Shown here: positions 60,801 to 64,000 of the stretch, piece after piece
Layout: the number at the start of each line of letters is the position of its first letter
Position numbering within the stretch: position 1 is the stretch's first letter
NCBI GenBank assembly: GCA_037043015.1
Contig: CM073323.1
Span: forward strand, 29,044,758-29,108,757
DNA length: 64,000 bases
From: Bryum argenteum
Lineage: Eukaryota; Streptophyta; Bryopsida; Bryales; Bryaceae
Direction of reading: 5' to 3'
Translations under genes and position numbers: made by a program
The notes under the pieces: generated by a model
Databases searched by the model: none
What the model was told of the DNA's origin: nothing
The model's input: only the letters and a program-made list of their open reading frames with translations

Positions 60801-60820
60801 CCACTGATCATCGCGTCCAA
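54868..60820 (-). CDS. PP2A 55-kDa regulatory subunit B (WD40 protein)
   Basis: Fourteen exons on the minus strand: 60637-60820, 59412-59515, 58481-58576, 58214-58333, 57694-57909, 57425-57516, 57000-57118, 56709-56832, 56341-56464, 56010-56078, 55654-55745, 55451-55528, 55267-55343, 54868-55007; 544 residues, all phases continuous. B55 subunits direct the PP2A A-C core to substrates (in plants, brassinosteroid, nitrate-reductase and mitotic control). Near-identical family blocks: [132 protein letters not shown] and [20 protein letters not shown]. Seven-bladed propeller. The N-terminal Ala/Ser/Pro-rich stretch and the central insert (about 169-240, [20 protein letters not shown]) are variable in plants. 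Start ATG 60820, with a second in-frame ATG at codon 4. Confidence 0.95.
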
Positions 60821-61320
60821 CGCACCTCAACTCTGATTCTCCCCGGCTGCGTCGCCCATCGCGCAAACCCTACCAAACCCTAACACCTCGGCCGTGTACA
60901 AGCTCTACTGGCAATTGATGGCTGCATGGGCCCCGGCGCGGTCACCAAGCTCCGGTACGCTCCACGCTGCACCAAATGACGCATGCGAGGGCTCGTTCCG
61001 AAGGTAGCGAGACGGGGAATTACGGTGTGGCAGAAGCAAAGTGGTTGCGAGCGGCCCGGAACCCGTGAAAGAGCGCGAGTGCAACCATGGAAGCTCTCTC
61101 GAGAAAACACGAGTGCACGACCTCCGAGGCCCCTGGCTGCCTTGAGCTCCACCAGCGATCCTGGCCCCATTGGACCCTCTCGGCCCGGGCCCCGGTTTCC
61201 CACGCCCGGCCCGTCCCGGCCCCCACCCGGCCCAGCAATCTCCGTTCGAAACGTGGCGTTCTCGAACTTCGTTCCCCCATCATTGATTACCAATCCCAAA
61301 AGAATGTCGTGACTCACGAC
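60821..61320. promoter_or_regulatory. GC-rich 5' flank of the PP2A-B gene
   Basis: Upstream of the B55 start the DNA becomes strongly GC-rich with many CpG for about 500 bp, then falls sharply to AT-rich sequence near 61320. This fits a housekeeping promoter and 5' UTR. Long open frames here on both strands are composition artefacts with low-complexity Pro/Arg/Gly products. Confidence 0.55.
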
Positions 61321-64000
61321 TGTGAAGGTTTGGTTTAATGTTTTTTAATTGCTCTAAGACTCGTCCATAGTCACTTATTAATTTCAACCTTGATTCCACA
61401 CTAATTTGATAGGCAACTTAGGCAATCAGTCATTACACTTGAAAGTGTTTGAGGTTGGTTTTTATGTGAACAATCTTCATTAGCATATTCATTTAGCTCA
61501 ATTGTCATCTATGAAAACATGTCAAGGATAATATCACTTTTATACATTATATCAACACATTCAAATTTAACTTTTTGAATCAGTTAGTACCTCGCAAAAT
61601 CTATGATATGAAACTACATACATTGGATTCCTAAAGATATATGATGTAGTTGGATTATACAAGTCACCCTCAACTTGTCAGTCAATTCTTTTATCACCAT
61701 ACGTTCTTAATGTAAAAAAAACAACATTTTTAACACAGGGCACAAATTCTTGACACAAGGGTCTAATTTCTTCATTCGGATTCTTTTTTTGATGAAACCA
61801 TATGAATTGGGTCCCAATTTGTGTCTACTTTGTGTAGCAAAAATTGTGAACCCATATAACAAGTATAACAAATATAACAAGTTTCTAGTTGGAAGCTTTT
61901 TATCCAAATACTTTTAATATTAGATTTGCAATAATGTTTCTACAATGAAAAAGTGGAAAAATAGATGATGTCTTAGAAGTTGTATGTTGAAAGATGGTAT
62001 GAAAATTTGACATGCATTCTTGTGCAATAAGTTTTTGTTTCATACGATAGCGGGTAGGTGGTATTGTCATGAACCAATTCATTTGGTCGTTGTTATTTTC
62101 ATGAATCACATTTAAACTAGTGTGATTTACGATGAAGATCAACAACTTTACAATTGAAATTTTTGCTCTAATGACTATTGGAATTAGACCATCAATGGTA
62201 TATTATATTGGAATTGAAGGAAAAATACGTGACCCTTGAAGATTTTTATTTCCATCGATTGTCAGATTTCAATGTGATCTATTAGGTTGGAATCTAATCC
62301 AAGTCGTGTTATTGTTGTAGAGATTTAACTCCATTCACAATGTTAAGGAAAAGTTGCATGCATTTTTGTGCAAGGGATTTATATCTTGTTCTTTCTTGTT
62401 AATTATTCGGAGCTTTCACCACTGCAAAGCCTTTGTACAAAGCATGATATTTTTTATGATTGATCCGAGTGATAAAGGTAAACAAATTTGGAGTTGGAGA
62501 TTCTTATTAATCGCAACAGGTTTGTTGGTAGTATATAAAGTTCACACTTCAAGCAATAAAAGTTGTTGATCAATGTTGCATGAAGAGTGGTGTTATTTAT
62601 TGAAAGTTACCCATTACACTATCTCTCAACGGTCCAAAAATTAGCATTACATTTAAGCCGCTATTGCAATCAATGCTCTTTGATTTTCTCGAAGCCACCA
62701 ATTGCACCACTTGCAATAAATTCTTCTCCTTCGAAAAAAACATCCATGCTCCTACATTTAATGTTATGTTTGGAATATGAGTATTGTAACACTAAGGTGA
62801 CTTGTCACATTAACTGTTGAACCTTGATCTTAGTATTTTTGTTTGCAATTAATGTTTGTAAGATAAATCAACAACTCTTGTGTACTTACCTCTAAACACG
62901 TTGGATGTTTAAAAACATTAAATTACAAGCTTAAACTCTAATAAGCCATTATTTCTCCATCCTATTTTGGACAACACTACTTGGATTTGGTCCCAGAAAT
63001 TGTCTCATTGTATAGTAGGAATTTCATGCCCATTACGATGATATGAATTTATGGCATGTATCATCGTGAAAGGAGCTCTATTTTTGGATTTTTAACCATT
63101 TAATGGTTAACAATTGCTTGGAGATTGTGAGAAATTCAATTTACTATATTCCACTAGTTACTATCACAATATGATATTATACAACAATGTAGGGGGAAGA
63201 TTTTTGATTCAAATAATTATGGTGTTGCATTTGCAATGTTGTTTCTACAATCGGAAAATACATGGTTCTTCACAAGATAGTTCTTGATGGACTTCAACCC
63301 TTTTTCTTTGGTATATTATTTATCTAAATTTACTACTCGTACACCCATGCCGTGTTGCCACGCTCATACTATTGATTTTAAATATTCGCAGGGTCAATAC
63401 TTTGAAATTCAATATTTTGGAATCCGTCCACCGGAATCGCAATCCGATTAATGCTTCCACTTGTACAAAAAGAACCTCGCACCCAATCCATCTGGCGGTG
63501 TCCGAAGGTCATATTTTACTCACTTACACACATAGTAACAAACTACATGTTTTAAGTTGTAGATTTATCATAAAACCCTCAACTGCATGTGAAGAAGTTA
63601 TGGCAATCGTTTTTGTATGTTGGTTTAAAAATTGTGTCAAAATAAGAGTTCAAGATTCCAGAATGTGTACTTTAAGATTATCTTGTAAAAATCCAACAAC
63701 TTGCATATAATTATTTTATTAAATATTTGTCAATTTTGTGAAAGGTTAAAGATTGCTACAGTACCCGCTTGGGCCTTTAGAGCATCTCTAAGTGACTAAT
63801 GTTGTTGTATTAAGTACCCCTTTAATTACTTGTCCTTTCGCATTGCTATATTCTATCATATGAAATTGTTGGCGGGCTCGGGGTCCAAAAGCTTTCTAAG
63901 AGCAACTTTTGCACCTCTTCATGAAATCTCTGAAACAAAATAACTAAATGTTTGTATGCATCTCAACAAAGAGATTGTGAAAAAAAAAAATTAAAAATTT
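61321..64000. other. AT-rich intergenic DNA
   Basis: No gene recognised. The only structured part is repeat family D at 63335-63575. Short open frames carry no domain. Confidence 0.5.
63335..63575. repeat. Repeat family D, copy 3
   Basis: Shares GTTGCCACGCTCATAC with 23908-23923, AAATTCAATAT with both upstream copies, GCAATCCGATT and TCCGAAGGTCATATT with the second copy (24180-24395), and AACAAACTACATG at its end. Same orientation as the copies next to the RWP-RK gene. Confidence 0.6.

Noticed and set aside
60880-61338. Overlapping long open frames on both strands
   Set aside because: GC-rich composition lowers stop frequency; products are low-complexity Pro/Arg/Gly with no domain and lie in the PP2A-B 5' flank.

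Overview
The window looks like nuclear DNA of a land plant, most likely a bryophyte (a moss fits best). The genes are plant-typical: a xyloglucan xylosyltransferase-like GT34 enzyme, two OEP64/Toc64 paralogues, AAE3 oxalyl-CoA synthetase, an AP2/ERF factor, an RWP-RK factor, a VGT1-type sugar transporter and PP2A-B55. Introns are short (about 60-850 bp) with GT-AG ends, and intergenic DNA is AT-rich. The species assignment is inference; no marker in the window fixes it. Exon models were built by hand from reading frame, splice dinucleotides and phase continuity, and have no transcript support.

Layout. 1-307 (-): 5' end of a chromodomain gene running off the left edge. 1275-3106 (+): GT34 glycosyltransferase. 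6167-12362 (+): 20-exon HEAT/ARM-repeat protein. 13986-15245 (+): single-exon FAD amine oxidase. 15945-19287 (+): 13-exon SLC7/LAT-type amino-acid permease. 19288-29101: repeat-rich stretch with microsatellites and several MITEs, containing a 5-exon RWP-RK gene (24619-26258, +). 29102-30592 (-): single-exon VGT1-like sugar transporter. 30593-34217: second repeat-rich stretch. 34218-36596 (-): AAE3 with one apparent frameshift. 38157-41202 (+): mitochondrial carrier with a MITE in an intron. 42228-45521 (-) and 46798-50735 (+): head-to-head OEP64 paralogues, the minus one lacking the TPR domain. 51695-52516 (-): AP2/ERF factor. 54868-60820 (-): PP2A B55 regulatory subunit. 60821-64000: GC-rich 5' flank, then AT-rich DNA with a dispersed repeat.

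The genes do not form a pathway; this is ordinary eukaryotic synteny. The most interesting non-genic signal is two families of non-autonomous DNA transposons recognisable from their ends. Family A has ends starting CCCTTRAACG and TTAA target duplications, the signature of the piggyBac superfamily. It includes a head-to-tail trio sharing TTAA sites and a copy inside the carrier gene. Family B has ends starting AGGTWGA and TA target duplications, as in Tc1/mariner-like elements. No transposase for either was found. The most interesting coding signals are the RWP-RK gene buried among repeats, the chromodomain gene with PYGVP repeats, the divergent OEP64 pair, and an SLC7 permease that reads more like animal/fungal b(0,+)/LAT transporters than the usual plant polyamine transporters. 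No tRNA, rRNA, CRISPR array or LTR element was recognised.
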